NCBI RefSeq assembly: GCF_002850745.1
Contig: NZ_KZ559469.1
Coordinates: 435,846-499,845, forward strand
Direction: 5' to 3'
Source: Nonomuraea indica
GTDB lineage: Bacteria > Actinomycetota > Actinomycetes > Streptosporangiales > Streptosporangiaceae
DNA length: 64,000 nt
Below the pieces are notes generated by a model that did no database searches, had not been told where the DNA came from, and saw nothing but the letters and a program-made list of their open reading frames with translations. Each line of letters begins with the position of its first letter. The first letter of the stretch is position 1. Both the position numbers and the translations under genes were made by a program. This document shows positions 50,549 to 61,141 of this stretch, piece by piece.

Positions 50549-51976
50549 CTAAATCGCCAAATCTAGAGGTAGCTGAATGTGTCGTCCTGGCGGTGGCGTC
50601 AAAAACTCTATAAGATCGGCCTCCGAGAAGACAGGCTGATCAGCCATAGCACGCCATGACCCCCTGAACGGCAAGAGGGATAGAGACGAGGCGACAGTTC
50701 CATCTGCCGTCTTTTGCGGCACTACCGCAGCTAGCAGGAGATCGTCAGGATCGCACAGTTGGACGACACCAGGAGAGTGCGTGTTCACTATAACTTGCCG
50801 GAACGGATTTTCCACTCCCGGGCTCTCTTGAGGGTCGACAGCGAGATCTCGCACTAGTTCAACTATTGCAGGAAGATTCGCCGGGTGGATTCCATTCTCC
50901 GGCTCCTCCATGCATATCACGCCCGAAACCGTAGGGTCCTCCAGCAAAACGCATAGCGCTAGAAACCGCAAAGTTCCTTCCGACAGAGCCCGTGCAGGCA
51001 ACCGCAGGCCGCCCTTTTCCTGCAGAAACAGCGTGAAGACCTCCCGAACAGGGTCAGGTTCTACAGTTACACTTTCCACGCCCAGCCCGGCAAGGTCCGC
51101 CAACCGACTCGAAACTCGCGCATATACCGCGGCCGGGTCGGCGGCGAGCTCTTCGCTAACACTTTCACTCGCTATGCGAAAGAGCGTGGCTGCCAGATGC
51201 CGGCCATTCGCAGACATTACTCGGGGAGCCGAGAAGTCATCTGGTGCTCTCAGGGATGATGGCTCAAGAGCCAGACGTCTCCAACTTTGCATTTCGCGGC
51301 GCGCTGCGAGAATTGTTGGATAGTCATTCGTGGTGACCGTACTGAGCACTGTTCGCCCAGCCCTTGCCGCCGCGCGCGGTTGCGGCTTGCCGAAACTACC
51401 GCCATCTCCATGCACATTTATGACCGTCCCACTTTCACGTTCCTCTGTAGAAAGGAAGGCACCACCACGTCTCTGGCCGGTTATAACTGCACTACGAAAG
51501 CGCTTAGCACTGAGAGGAAACTTCAGATGTTTCGGTGCATCGCCCCGTGTAATATGGCGCAACTCCTCGCGCGTTAGTACCAGACGACCGATACTACTTT
51601 CACCGCTAGGAGGTGCGTAGCGAATACTTATTTCGTACCGGAGGAACGTCGTCGTCGCATCTGCAACTGCCCCTAGATCGTCTTCCACAACTGGAGGGAC
51701 AATCATTTCTGCTGCAAGATGCATCTCGCGAGGGTGCTCTCGGTAGCCATCCCAGAACAGATCACGCGGGTCACCGCCACGAAGGCCGGACGCTCCCCTA
51801 ACTCGCTGGGCGGACTCCATCAACGGCTCGCTCGCCAGCGCTGAAAGAAACTCGATGACATCAAAGACGTTCGACTTACCAATACCATTGGCGCCTGCTA
51901 TACACGTGAAAGGGCCAAAGTCTACTTGGACGTCTAGCAAGTTCTTGAAGCCCTGCACTTCCAACCGTGTCAGCAT
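50549..51976 (-). CDS. ABC-type AAA ATPase (AAA_21/OLD-like) of a putative anti-phage pair
   Basis: A 475-residue ATPase: Walker A GANGIGKSN (28-36), signature LSEGT (331-335), Walker B VICMEEPENG (353-362) and H-loop NTHSP (H400). The N-terminal LEVQGFKNL is typical of RecF/SMC-like heads, but no long coiled coil is present. Separated from its TOPRIM partner by one base, it parallels split OLD, PARIS (AriA/AriB) and AbiL systems, in which the ATPase senses a phage trigger and releases or activates the TOPRIM effector. Low-GC codon use relative to neighbours. Which system it belongs to is undecided. Confidence 0.8.
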   Translation of the reverse strand: MLTRLEVQGFKNLLDVQVDFGPFTCIAGANGIGKSNVFDVIEFLSALASEPLMESAQRVRGASGLRGGDPRDLFWDGYREHPREMHLAAEMIVPPVVEDDLGAVADATTTFLRYEISIRYAPPSGESSIGRLVLTREELRHITRGDAPKHLKFPLSAKRFRSAVITGQRRGGAFLSTEERESGTVINVHGDGGSFGKPQPRAAARAGRTVLSTVTTNDYPTILAARREMQSWRRLALEPSSLRAPDDFSAPRVMSANGRHLAATLFRIASESVSEELAADPAAVYARVSSRLADLAGLGVESVTVEPDPVREVFTLFLQEKGGLRLPARALSEGTLRFLALCVLLEDPTVSGVICMEEPENGIHPANLPAIVELVRDLAVDPQESPGVENPFRQVIVNTHSPGVVQLCDPDDLLLAAVVPQKTADGTVASSLSLLPFRGSWRAMADQPVFSEADLIEFLTPPPGRHIQLPLDLAI

Positions 51977-52148
51977 GTCATCAGACTAGCGGGCTTCCCG
52001 AAAAAAGCGAAGCATGAAGCTAAACTGCCCTCATGCCCTATAGCCTGAGACCAGGGCCGAAGCGTTCTCGACTGGTGAGCGCCTGCGGGCATGACGCGGC
52101 TGCGTGATTGAGGGCACCCCGGGATGCGAATGACAATCGCGACCCCCG

Positions 52149-52927
52149 ATGTCTACGCCAGTCGATCAAGAGCAGGGCCGCATTCGCGTGCCATCATCCC
52201 CGATCGACGTGCTCGCCCGCCACCCGGAGCACGTCACCGCTGTCAGCCTGCCCGCCGACCTGCTCGACCTGCCGACCCCTGGCCAGGGCCCTGGACGCGG
52301 TCTGGACCTGTCGGACCTGGTGATCACGGCTGACGCCCTGCGCACTCAGCATGCCCACGCCCACCAGATCGCCGCCGCCGATGGCCACTACCTGTTCATC
52401 GTCAAAGGCAACCAGCCCACGCTCCTGCGCCGTCTCAAGGCCCTGCCCTTGGCGAGAAGCGATCCTCAACGACCGTACCGACGAGCAACGGCACGGCCGA
52501 CGCGAGATCCGCCGCATGAAGATCTGCACCGTCCGTCGCACCTGCCCTTCCCGCATGCCACCCAGGCGATCCAGGCAAACGCCGCCGCACCGACTACCGC
52601 ACCGGCAAGACCACCATCATCACGATCTACGCCATCACCAGCCTCCCACCAGGCCGGATCACCCACGCCCAGCTCGCCGCACTGATACGCGGCCACCGGA
52701 GCATCGAAGCCCTGCACCACATCCGCGACGTCACCTACCGCGAGGACACCTCACACATTCGCACCGGCACCGCACCCCGCATCATTGCCGGCCTCCGCAA
52801 CCTCGCCATCGGCCTGGCCCGCCTGATCGGCTGGACCAACATCGGCGCCGCCACCGACCACTACGCAGCCATCCTGAGGACGGCCTTCAGCTACTCGGGT
52901 TCACCAGCTGAGAACGCTTCACCCTGA
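52149..52927 (+). pseudogene. Decayed ISAs1-family transposase
   Basis: Three frames each carry part of one transposase. Frame one has SSPIDVLARHPEHV and, after an internal deletion, LVITADALRTQHAHAHQ and HYLFIVKGNQPTLL. Frame two continues REAILNDRTDEQRHGRREIR. Frame three, about 52615 to the TGA at 52925-52927, has [34 protein letters not shown] and [20 protein letters not shown]. At least two frameshifts and the loss of the first catalytic region make it non-functional. I could not identify terminal inverted repeats. It lies inside the 36-bp direct repeats. Confidence 0.8.
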
Positions 52928-53066
52928 GCCTGAGACGAGGCCAGCGCAACTGTAGCTTCGCATGCTCGGTCAGATGCCACATGTTTAGCTGCAACCCGCG
53001 TCAATGAATATGGCGGCGGCTAGCCGACTCTAGGCTGCCCAGCTACGGCCTCCCCAAGGTCTACGC

Positions 53067-53738
<672 letters not shown>

Positions 53739-53784
53739 GGTGCCACCTCCACAGTCTGCGTCCACTGTACAAAACGCTCAACCG

Positions 53785-53813
53785 TTTAGAAGTCCTTCAT
53801 ATTTCCATATAGT
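53785..53813 (+). promoter_or_regulatory. Candidate rarD promoter
   Basis: TTTAGA (53785-53790) and TATAGT (53808-53813) are 17 bases apart in an A/T-rich gap between msrA and rarD. The -10 matches the consensus at five of six positions. Transcript start would be about 30 bases before rarD. Confidence 0.45.
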
Positions 53814-53850
53814 GGTCCGCATTTGTATTTAAAGGTGTGGATCGCCTTAG

Positions 53851-54798
53851 ATGGAGGGTATGCCTGACCTTCGCCGCGGTGTGCTGTTCGGCGTGGCCGC
53901 CTACACGATGTGGGGACTGTTCCCCCTCTACTGGCCGCTGCTCAAGCCGTCCGGAGCCGTCGAGATCCTCGCCCACCGGATCGTGTGGTCGCTCCTGGCC
54001 GTCGTCGTCGTGCTCGCCGTGCGCAGGCACTGGTCGTGGATCAAGGACCTGCTCCGGCAGCCGCGGAAGCTGGGACTCCTGGCACTGGCCGCGGCGATCA
54101 TCACGGTCAACTGGGGCGTCTACATCTACGCCGTCAACAGCAACCACGTCGTCGAGAGCGCCCTGGGCTACTTCATCAACCCGCTCGTGAGCGTGCTGTT
54201 CGGGGTGGTGCTGCTACGGGAGCGGCTGCGGCCGCTGCAGTGGACGGCGGTCGGGTTCGGCACCCTGGCGGTGCTGGTGCTCACCCTCGACTACGGCAGG
54301 CTGCCGTGGATCGCGCTGACGCTCGCGGTCTCGTTCGGCGTGTACGGGCTCGTGAAGAAGCAGGCGAACGTGGGCGCGGCCGAGAGCCTCACCGTGGAGA
54401 CGCTGGTGCTGATGGCCCCGGCCGCCGCCTACCTCGTCTACCTGGAGGCGGCGGGCGAGGCGACCTTCGGGCACACGACGACGGGGCACGCGCTGCTCCT
54501 GGTCGGCGCGGGAGTGATCACAGCGGTGCCGCTGCTGTGCTTCACCGCGGCCGCCATCAGGGTGCCGCTGAGCACGATCGGGCTGCTGCAGTACATCGCG
54601 CCGGTCCTGCAGTTCATGTGCGGGGTGCTCGTCGCGAAGGAGACCATGCCGACCAGCCGGTGGATCGGCTTCTCGATCGTGTGGCTGGCCCTGGCGATCT
54701 TCACCTACGACAGCATCCGCGCGGCGCGGGCGACCGCCCGGGGCCGCAGGGAGGCCCTGGCGGCGGTGCGGGCTCAGCCGGAGCGCTCGACCACGTAG
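53851..54798 (+). CDS. rarD: RarD-type EamA family permease
   Basis: A 315-residue protein with ten membrane helices. GVAAYTMWGLFPLYWPLL at the start and NWGVYIYAVNSNHVVESALGYFINPL are diagnostic of RarD. ATG 53860 is an alternative start. RarD-like permeases are thought to export small metabolites; the original link to chloramphenicol sensitivity is only historical. The last 25 bases overlap the end of the convergent polyprenyl synthase gene. Confidence 0.92.
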   Translation: MEGMPDLRRGVLFGVAAYTMWGLFPLYWPLLKPSGAVEILAHRIVWSLLAVVVVLAVRRHWSWIKDLLRQPRKLGLLALAAAIITVNWGVYIYAVNSNHVVESALGYFINPLVSVLFGVVLLRERLRPLQWTAVGFGTLAVLVLTLDYGRLPWIALTLAVSFGVYGLVKKQANVGAAESLTVETLVLMAPAAAYLVYLEAAGEATFGHTTTGHALLLVGAGVITAVPLLCFTAAAIRVPLSTIGLLQYIAPVLQFMCGVLVAKETMPTSRWIGFSIVWLALAIFTYDSIRAARATARGRREALAAVRAQPERSTT

Positions 54799-55763
54799 TC
54801 GCACAGCGCCAGGAAGGCGTCCTTGGCCGGGATGTCGGGCAGGCCGGCGAGGTCGGCCCGGGCCCGGTCGACCCAGGCGGTGAGCTCGGCCCGCGCCTGG
54901 TCCATCGCCGGATGCGCCCTGAGCAGCCGCAGAGCCTCCTCGACGTCCTCGTCGGGCACCGGGCCCGACAGCAGCTCCACGAGCCGGGAGGAACCGTCTG
55001 CGGCCAGCGCGTACAGCACGGGCAGCGTGCGGATGCCCTCACGCAGGTCGGTGCCGGGCGTCTTGCCCGACTCGGTGGAGTCGGACGCCACGTCGAGCAG
55101 GTCGTCACCGAGCTGCCACGCCACGCCGATGGCCTCGCACGCCCTGCTGAGCCGCTCCTCGACGTCCGCCGGAGCGCCCGAGAGCAGCGCGCCGAACCGC
55201 CCGGAGGCGGCGATCAGGGAGCCGGTCTTGTCGGCCAGCACGCTGATGTAGTGGGCGACCGGGTCGTCGTCGCCCTTCGGCCCCACCGTCTCGCGGATCT
55301 GCCCCTGCACCAGCCGCGAGAACGTCTGCGCCTGGATGCGGATCAGCTCCGGCCCGAGGTCGGCCAGGATGTCGGAGGCCTGGGCGAACAGGTAGTCGCC
55401 GGTGAGGATGGCCACGGTGTTGTCCCACCGCGCGTTGGCGGACGGCGACCCGCGGCGCACGCGGGCCTCGTCCATGACGTCGTCGTGGTAGAGCGACCCG
55501 AGGTGGGTCAGCTCGATGACCACCGCGCCGGGCACGACGCCCGGCGCCGACGGGTCGCCGAACTGGGCGGCCAGCAGCACCATCAGCGTGCGGAACCGCT
55601 TGCCGCCCGCCTCGATGAGGTGCTTGGACGCCTCCGTGACGAAGGCGTCCTCGCTCTCCACCGACGAGCGCAGCAGCTTCTCGACCGCGGCCAGCCCGGT
55701 GGACACGTCCTGCGCCAACCGCTCGTCCTCGATCGGAAGGTCAACAACGGGAGGCGCAGACAT
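54774..55763 (-). CDS. Polyprenyl diphosphate synthase (menaquinone side chain)
   Basis: A 329-residue trans-prenyltransferase. The two Asp-rich motifs are YHDDVMDEA and QLGDDLLDVASD; GGKRFRTLMVLLAA and KTGSLIAASGRFGALLSG are further family markers. It condenses IPP units onto an allylic primer, most likely to build the menaquinone tail used by the adjacent complex I. It lies 9 bases downstream of nuoN on the same strand, so it may belong to the nuo transcript. Confidence 0.92.
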   Translation of the reverse strand: MSAPPVVDLPIEDERLAQDVSTGLAAVEKLLRSSVESEDAFVTEASKHLIEAGGKRFRTLMVLLAAQFGDPSAPGVVPGAVVIELTHLGSLYHDDVMDEARVRRGSPSANARWDNTVAILTGDYLFAQASDILADLGPELIRIQAQTFSRLVQGQIRETVGPKGDDDPVAHYISVLADKTGSLIAASGRFGALLSGAPADVEERLSRACEAIGVAWQLGDDLLDVASDSTESGKTPGTDLREGIRTLPVLYALAADGSSRLVELLSGPVPDEDVEEALRLLRAHPAMDQARAELTAWVDRARADLAGLPDIPAKDAFLALCDYVVERSG

Positions 55764-55772
55764 TCGGGTCCC

Positions 55773-57359
55773 CTATCGGATGAACAGGCCGGAGGCGGCC
55801 TGGTTGGCCAGGTCGAGTACGGGCTGCGGGAACAACCCCACCCCTACCGTAACCAGCAGGGCGACGGTGATGACGGCCACGGTGCCCATACTCGGCACGG
55901 CGATCGTCGGCCCGTCGGCAGCGGGCTCGCTGAAGAACATCAGCACGATGACGCGGACGTAGAAGAACGCGGCGACGGCCGAGGCGACGACGCCCAGCAC
56001 GACCAGCCCGGTCATCCAGCCGCCCAGCGAGTCGCCGGACTCCATGCCGCTGCCCAGCGCCGCCGTGAAGACGGCGTACTTGCCGAAGAAGCCGCTCGTC
56101 AGCGGGATGCCGGCGAAGGCGAGCAGGAAGAACGCGAAGACCCCGGCCAGAACCGGCGACCGCTTGCCCAGCCCGGCCCAGCGGGACAGGTGCCAGGCCT
56201 CGCCTCCGGGGTCGCGCACCAGCGTCACCACCGCGAACGCGCCCACGGTCGTCAGGCTGTAGACCAGCAGGTAGAACAGGATGGCCGACAGCGAGCCGGA
56301 GTTCTGCCCGGCCTTGTCGTACGTGGCCATGACGCCGATGAGCAGGAAGCCCGCGTGCGCGATGGACGAGTAGGCGAGCATCCGCTTGATGTCGGTCTGC
56401 GTGATGGCCAGCACCGAGCCGATGATCATGGTGAGGGCCGCGACGGCCCACATGACCGGACGCCAGTTCCAGTCGAGGTTCCCGAGGCCCACCCAGAACA
56501 CCCGCAGCACGGCGCCCACGGCCGCGACCAGCGTGCCGGAGGCCATGAGCGCGGTGATGGGCGTCGGAGCGCCCTGGTAGACGTCCGGCTTCCACGCCTG
56601 GAACGGCGCCGCGCCGATCTTGAACAGCAGGCCGACGCCGAGCAGCGCCAGACCGATCATCAGCAGCGGGTCCAGCAGGCCGCTGGTCCCCAGCGCCTTG
56701 CTGATGCCCGTCAGGGAGACGGTGCCGGCGAAGCCGTAGATCATCGCCGCGCCGTACAGGAAGAACGCCGAGGAGAACGCGCCGAGCAGGAAGTACTTCA
56801 TCGACGCCTCCTGCGACAGCAGGCGGCGACGCCGGGCCAGGCCGCACAGCAGGTACAGCGGCAGCGACATGACCTCGAGCGCGACGAACATCGTCAGCAG
56901 GTCGTTGGAGGCGGGGAACAGCATCATGCCGCCCACCGCGAACAGGACCAGCGGGTAGATCTCGGTGTGCTCGCTGCCCGCCGCCTCGGCCTCCTCCTCC
57001 TCGGAGCTGCCGGGGACGGCGGCGGCCGAGGCGACGAAGTGGCCCTCGTCATTGATCATCAGCACGCACACGGCCGACAGGATGAGCACGACGCCCCAGA
57101 TGAACAGGGCGGGCCCGTCGATCGCGACCGCGCCCATGGCCGCGGCCGTCTCGGCCAGGTCGCCCTTGACCACCGTGACGATCACCAGCGCGAACGCGCC
57201 CAGCAGCGACAGCAGCGTGAGCGGCATGTGGATCGCCCTGCGCAGGTAGCGCGGGGCGAACGCCTCCACCAGCACGCCGAGCACGGCCGCGCCGAACACC
57301 AGCAGCAGCGGCGCCAGCGCACCGTACTCGATCGTCGGCGCCTCTATGACACCGTTCAC
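55773..57359 (-). CDS. nuoN: NADH-quinone oxidoreductase subunit N
   Basis: A 528-residue antiporter-like membrane subunit of complex I with about 14 helices. LFKIGAAPFQAWKPDVYQGAPTP and SIAHAGFLLIG are the proton-channel signatures. The loop EEEEAEAAGSEHTE (around residue 120) is an acidic insertion. GTG start overlaps nuoM as GTGA. It ends the nuo operon proper. Confidence 0.94.
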   Translation of the reverse strand: MNGVIEAPTIEYGALAPLLLVFGAAVLGVLVEAFAPRYLRRAIHMPLTLLSLLGAFALVIVTVVKGDLAETAAAMGAVAIDGPALFIWGVVLILSAVCVLMINDEGHFVASAAAVPGSSEEEEAEAAGSEHTEIYPLVLFAVGGMMLFPASNDLLTMFVALEVMSLPLYLLCGLARRRRLLSQEASMKYFLLGAFSSAFFLYGAAMIYGFAGTVSLTGISKALGTSGLLDPLLMIGLALLGVGLLFKIGAAPFQAWKPDVYQGAPTPITALMASGTLVAAVGAVLRVFWVGLGNLDWNWRPVMWAVAALTMIIGSVLAITQTDIKRMLAYSSIAHAGFLLIGVMATYDKAGQNSGSLSAILFYLLVYSLTTVGAFAVVTLVRDPGGEAWHLSRWAGLGKRSPVLAGVFAFFLLAFAGIPLTSGFFGKYAVFTAALGSGMESGDSLGGWMTGLVVLGVVASAVAAFFYVRVIVLMFFSEPAADGPTIAVPSMGTVAVITVALLVTVGVGLFPQPVLDLANQAASGLFIR

Positions 57360-58921
57360 TGGCCGGCCCCCTTCTCAGCGATAGCCGGGTTGTCCACTTT
57401 CACGTTGACCAGCGTCTGGGTCACCGCGGGGTTGATCACGTCGAGCAGCGGCTTGGGGAAGAACCCGAAGCCGATGATCAGGGCGACCAGCGGCGCGAGC
57501 ACGGCCACCTCGCGCACGTTCAGGTCCTTGAAGGCCTTGACCGGCTCGGCCGTCGGCCCGTTCAGCGCCCGCTGCACCATCCACAGGATGTAGACGGCGG
57601 CCAGGATCACGGCCACCGCCGACACGATCGCGGCGACGGTCAGCGCGCCGGAGCCGAACGCCGGGCTGGAGTACGTCCCGACCATGACCATGAACTCGCT
57701 GACGAACGACGACAGCCCCGGCAGCGACAGGCCGGCGAGACCGGCGATCAGGAAGTAGCCCGCCAGCAGCGGGGCGACCTTCTGCACGCCGCCGTAGTCG
57801 GCGATGTGCGGCGAGCCGCGCCGGGCGATGAGGAACCCGGCGGCCAGGAACAGCGCGCCGGTCGCGAAGCCGTGGTTGACCATGTACAGCGTCGCGCCGG
57901 CCTGGGAGACCTGCGACATGGCGAACACGCCCATCACGATGAACCCGAAGTGCGAGATCGACGTGTAGGCGATCAGGCGCTTCATGTCGGTCTGGCCGAT
58001 GGCCACGATCGCGCCGTAGATGATGCTGATGACCGCGAGCACCACGATCGGCATCGTGAACGCCTTGGCGGCCTCCGGGAACAGCTCCAGGCAGAAGCGC
58101 AGCATCCCGAACGTGCCCACCTTGTCGAGCACGCCGACGAGCAGCACCGCGGCGCCTGCCGGGGCCTGCGCGGCGGCGTCGGGCAGCCAGGTGTGCACCG
58201 GCCACAGCGGCGCCTTGATGGCGAACGCGATGAAGAAGCCGGCGAACAGCCACTTCTGCGTGGCCGGGTCCTGGATGACCCCGACGAGCTCGGGGAACAT
58301 GAACGTGCCCTTGCCCGCGACCACGTACAGCCCGATGACCGCGACCAGCATGAGCAGGCCGCCGAACAGGGAGTACAGCAGGAACTTGACGGCCGCGTAG
58401 GACCGCTGCGCGCCGCCGTACGACCCGATCATGAAGTACATCGGGATCAGCATGGCTTCGAAGAACACGTAGAACAGGAAGATGTCGGTCGCCGCGAAGA
58501 CGCCGATCATCATCGCTTCCAGCACGAGCAGCAGCGAGAAGTACGTCTTGACCGACCGCTTCGGCGTGATGAGCGTGCCGTCGGCGGTGCGGACGCCGTC
58601 GGCGTCGTGCCACGAGGCCAGCACCACGATCGGCACCAGCACCGCGGACAGGGCGATGAGCACCAGCGCGATGCCGTCGACGCCGACGCCGAAGTGCACG
58701 CCGAAGCTCGGGATCCAGTCGTAGACGGCCTCGAACTTGAACCGCTCGCCGCTCGCCGACGGGAACTGGAACGCCATGACCAGCGTCAGCACCAGCACGA
58801 CCAGCGAGACCGCCAGCGTGAGCTGCTTGGCCGCCTTGTCGCTGCCCTTGGGCAGCAGCGCCACCACGATGGCGCCCAGCACGGGCACCGCCATGAGTAT
58901 TGGGAGCCAGAGTGACGACAT
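57356..58921 (-). CDS. nuoM: NADH-quinone oxidoreductase subunit M
   Basis: A 521-residue antiporter-like subunit: FAIKAPLWPVHTWLPDAAAQAPAG and YTSISHFGFIVMGVF are the expected proton-pumping motifs (Lys, Glu/His axis). ATG 58921 shares one base with the nuoL stop. The open frame extends about 65 codons upstream, but that part is nuoL antisense-frame shadow. Confidence 0.94.
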   Translation of the reverse strand: MSSLWLPILMAVPVLGAIVVALLPKGSDKAAKQLTLAVSLVVLVLTLVMAFQFPSASGERFKFEAVYDWIPSFGVHFGVGVDGIALVLIALSAVLVPIVVLASWHDADGVRTADGTLITPKRSVKTYFSLLLVLEAMMIGVFAATDIFLFYVFFEAMLIPMYFMIGSYGGAQRSYAAVKFLLYSLFGGLLMLVAVIGLYVVAGKGTFMFPELVGVIQDPATQKWLFAGFFIAFAIKAPLWPVHTWLPDAAAQAPAGAAVLLVGVLDKVGTFGMLRFCLELFPEAAKAFTMPIVVLAVISIIYGAIVAIGQTDMKRLIAYTSISHFGFIVMGVFAMSQVSQAGATLYMVNHGFATGALFLAAGFLIARRGSPHIADYGGVQKVAPLLAGYFLIAGLAGLSLPGLSSFVSEFMVMVGTYSSPAFGSGALTVAAIVSAVAVILAAVYILWMVQRALNGPTAEPVKAFKDLNVREVAVLAPLVALIIGFGFFPKPLLDVINPAVTQTLVNVKVDNPAIAEKGAGQ

Positions 58922-60834
58922 CAGATGTTCCCAACGAGGAGCAGGGCGCCGGTCAGCAGGGCGGCACCGATCAGGATGGACAGCGCGTACGTTCTGGCGA
59001 AGCCCGTCTGGATCCGCCGCAGGCGGCCGGAGGTCCCGCCGATGCCCGCGGCCAGGCCGTTGACCACCCCGTCGATGCCGCGGTTGTCGAAGAACACCGC
59101 GATGCGGGTCAGCCACTGGCCGGGGCGCATGAACAGCGACTCGTTGAGCGCGTCGCCGTACAGGTCACGCCGGGCGAACGTGGTGAGGAACGAGCCGCGC
59201 GGCGCCACGACGGGCACCGTGGCCTTGCCGTACCTCATCCAGGCGAACCCCGCGCCGACCGCGACCAGCGCCAGCGTGGTGAGGCCGGGCGTGCTCGCGA
59301 AGTGGAACTCCGGCAGGTTCGCGTCCGAGGGACGACCGGTCGCCGGGCCGAGGAACACCATCAGCCGGTTGCTCAGGATGAGGTAGCCGCCCAGGAAGAC
59401 CGAGCCGATCGACAGCACGATCAGCGGGATCGTCATGACCTTCGGCGACTCGTGCGGGTGCGCGTCCTCCGCCCACCGCTTCTCGCCGAAGAAGGTCATG
59501 AAGACCATCCGCGACATGTAGAAGCCGGTGATGCCCGCGCCCAGCACGGCCAGCCAGCCCAGCACGGGCTGCTCGTGGACCGCGGTCTCGATGATGCCGT
59601 CCTTGGTGAAGTAACCGGACAGCAGCGGGAAGCCGATGATCGCCAGGTAGCCGACCATGAACGTGGCGAAGGTCAGCGGCATGTACTTGCGCAGGCCGCC
59701 GTACTTGCGCATGTCCACCTCGTCGTTCATGCCGTGCATGACCGAGCCGGCGCCGAGGAACATGTCGGCCTTGAAGAAGCCGTGCGTGATCAGGTGACCG
59801 ATCGCGAAGGCGTAGCCGGCCGGGCCGAGGCCCGCGCCCAGCATCATGTAGCCGATCTGCGACATCGTCGAGCCGGCCAGGCCCTTCTTGATGTCGTCCT
59901 TCGCGCAACCGATGATCGCACCGGCGAGCAGCGTGGCCGCGCCGACGATCGCGACGGCCAGCGCCTGCGGCGAGCCCGGCTCGAAGAAGAACGCGCCGGA
60001 ACGGACCACCAGGTAGACGCCGGCGGTGACCATGGTCGCCGCGTGGATGAGGGCCGAGACCGGGGTCGGGCCCTCCATCGCGTCGAGCAGCCAGGACTGC
60101 AGCGGGAGCTGGGCCGACTTGCCGCACGCGCCGAGGAGCAGCAGCAGGCCGATCGCGGTGACGGTGCCCTGGGAGGCGGTGCCCACCTGGGCGCCGAGGT
60201 CGGCGAAGGCGAACGTGCCGAACGACGTCCAGATGATGAACATGCCGACCAGCAGCCCGAAGTCACCGACGCGGTTGACGACGAACGCCTTCTTCGCGGC
60301 GACCGCGGCCGACGGCTTGAACTGCCAGAACCCGATGAGCAGGTAGGAGGCCAGGCCGACGCCCTCCCAGCCGATGAACAGCCCGACGTAGTTGTCGGCC
60401 AGCACCAGCAGGAGCATCGCGGCGACGAACAGGTTGAGGTAGGCGAAGAAGCGGCGCCGGTCGGAGTCGTGCGCCATGTAGCCGATCGAGTAGATGTGGA
60501 TCAGCGACCCGACACCGGTGATCAGCAGGGCGAAGCTGATCGACAACGGGTCGATCAGCAGCCCCATGTCCACCATGCCGGGAATGAACTCCCACAGGTG
60601 CACGGCCTGACGGCGCTGCGCCTCGGGCAGGCCGATCAGCTCGAAGAAAGCCAGCACCGCCACGACGAACGAGGCGAGGGACATGGCCACGCCCAGCAGG
60701 TGCCCCCACCGGTTGGTGACCCGCCCGAGGATCAGCAGGATCGCCGCCCCCAGCAACGGGAGAGCGATCATGAGCCACGAGACGCCGATCACTCCGCCGG
60801 CGGTGTGCTGGACGATCTCAACAGGAGATTCCAC
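58921..60834 (-). CDS. nuoL: NADH-quinone oxidoreductase subunit L
   Basis: A 637-residue distal antiporter-like subunit with about 16 helices and the long lateral helix region near the C-terminus. [36 protein letters not shown] and [14 protein letters not shown] are diagnostic. GTG start, 10 bases after nuoK. Confidence 0.94.
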   Translation of the reverse strand: MESPVEIVQHTAGGVIGVSWLMIALPLLGAAILLILGRVTNRWGHLLGVAMSLASFVVAVLAFFELIGLPEAQRRQAVHLWEFIPGMVDMGLLIDPLSISFALLITGVGSLIHIYSIGYMAHDSDRRRFFAYLNLFVAAMLLLVLADNYVGLFIGWEGVGLASYLLIGFWQFKPSAAVAAKKAFVVNRVGDFGLLVGMFIIWTSFGTFAFADLGAQVGTASQGTVTAIGLLLLLGACGKSAQLPLQSWLLDAMEGPTPVSALIHAATMVTAGVYLVVRSGAFFFEPGSPQALAVAIVGAATLLAGAIIGCAKDDIKKGLAGSTMSQIGYMMLGAGLGPAGYAFAIGHLITHGFFKADMFLGAGSVMHGMNDEVDMRKYGGLRKYMPLTFATFMVGYLAIIGFPLLSGYFTKDGIIETAVHEQPVLGWLAVLGAGITGFYMSRMVFMTFFGEKRWAEDAHPHESPKVMTIPLIVLSIGSVFLGGYLILSNRLMVFLGPATGRPSDANLPEFHFASTPGLTTLALVAVGAGFAWMRYGKATVPVVAPRGSFLTTFARRDLYGDALNESLFMRPGQWLTRIAVFFDNRGIDGVVNGLAAGIGGTSGRLRRIQTGFARTYALSILIGAALLTGALLLVGNI

Positions 60835-60844
60835 CAGTCACCTC

Positions 60845-61141
60845 TTAGTACTTCAGCAGGTTGGCGTCGTCGACCGACGCGGACCTGCGGGTTCGGAAGA
60901 TCGTCACGATGATGGCCAGGCCGACCACGACCTCGGCCGCGGCCACCACCATCACGAAGAACGCGATGATCTGGCCTTCGAGGTTGCCGTGCTGCCGGGC
61001 GAAGGTGACGAACGCGAGGTTGCAGGCGTTGAGCATGAGCTCGACGCACATGAACACCACGATCGCGTTGCGCCGGATCAGCACCCCCAGGGCGCCGATG
61101 GCGAACAGCAGGCCCGACAGGACCAGGTAGTGCGCGGTCAC
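60845..61141 (-). CDS. nuoK: NADH-quinone oxidoreductase subunit K
   Basis: A 98-residue three-helix subunit. The two buried Glu of the NuoK family appear in [13 protein letters not shown] and [11 protein letters not shown]. Overlaps nuoJ by 4 bases. Confidence 0.93.
   Translation of the reverse strand: MTAHYLVLSGLLFAIGALGVLIRRNAIVVFMCVELMLNACNLAFVTFARQHGNLEGQIIAFFVMVVAAAEVVVGLAIIVTIFRTRRSASVDDANLLKY

Noticed and set aside
49909-51976. Naming the pair as PARIS or AbiL outright
   Set aside because: The layout fits several ATPase/TOPRIM systems; without profile searches the TOPRIM subfamily (DUF4276 versus DUF4435/RloB) cannot be fixed by eye.
53910-57593. A 1227-codon plus-strand open frame across the polyprenyl synthase and nuoN
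   Set aside because: Low-complexity His/Gln/Arg/Asp-rich translation, antisense to genes with unmistakable motifs.
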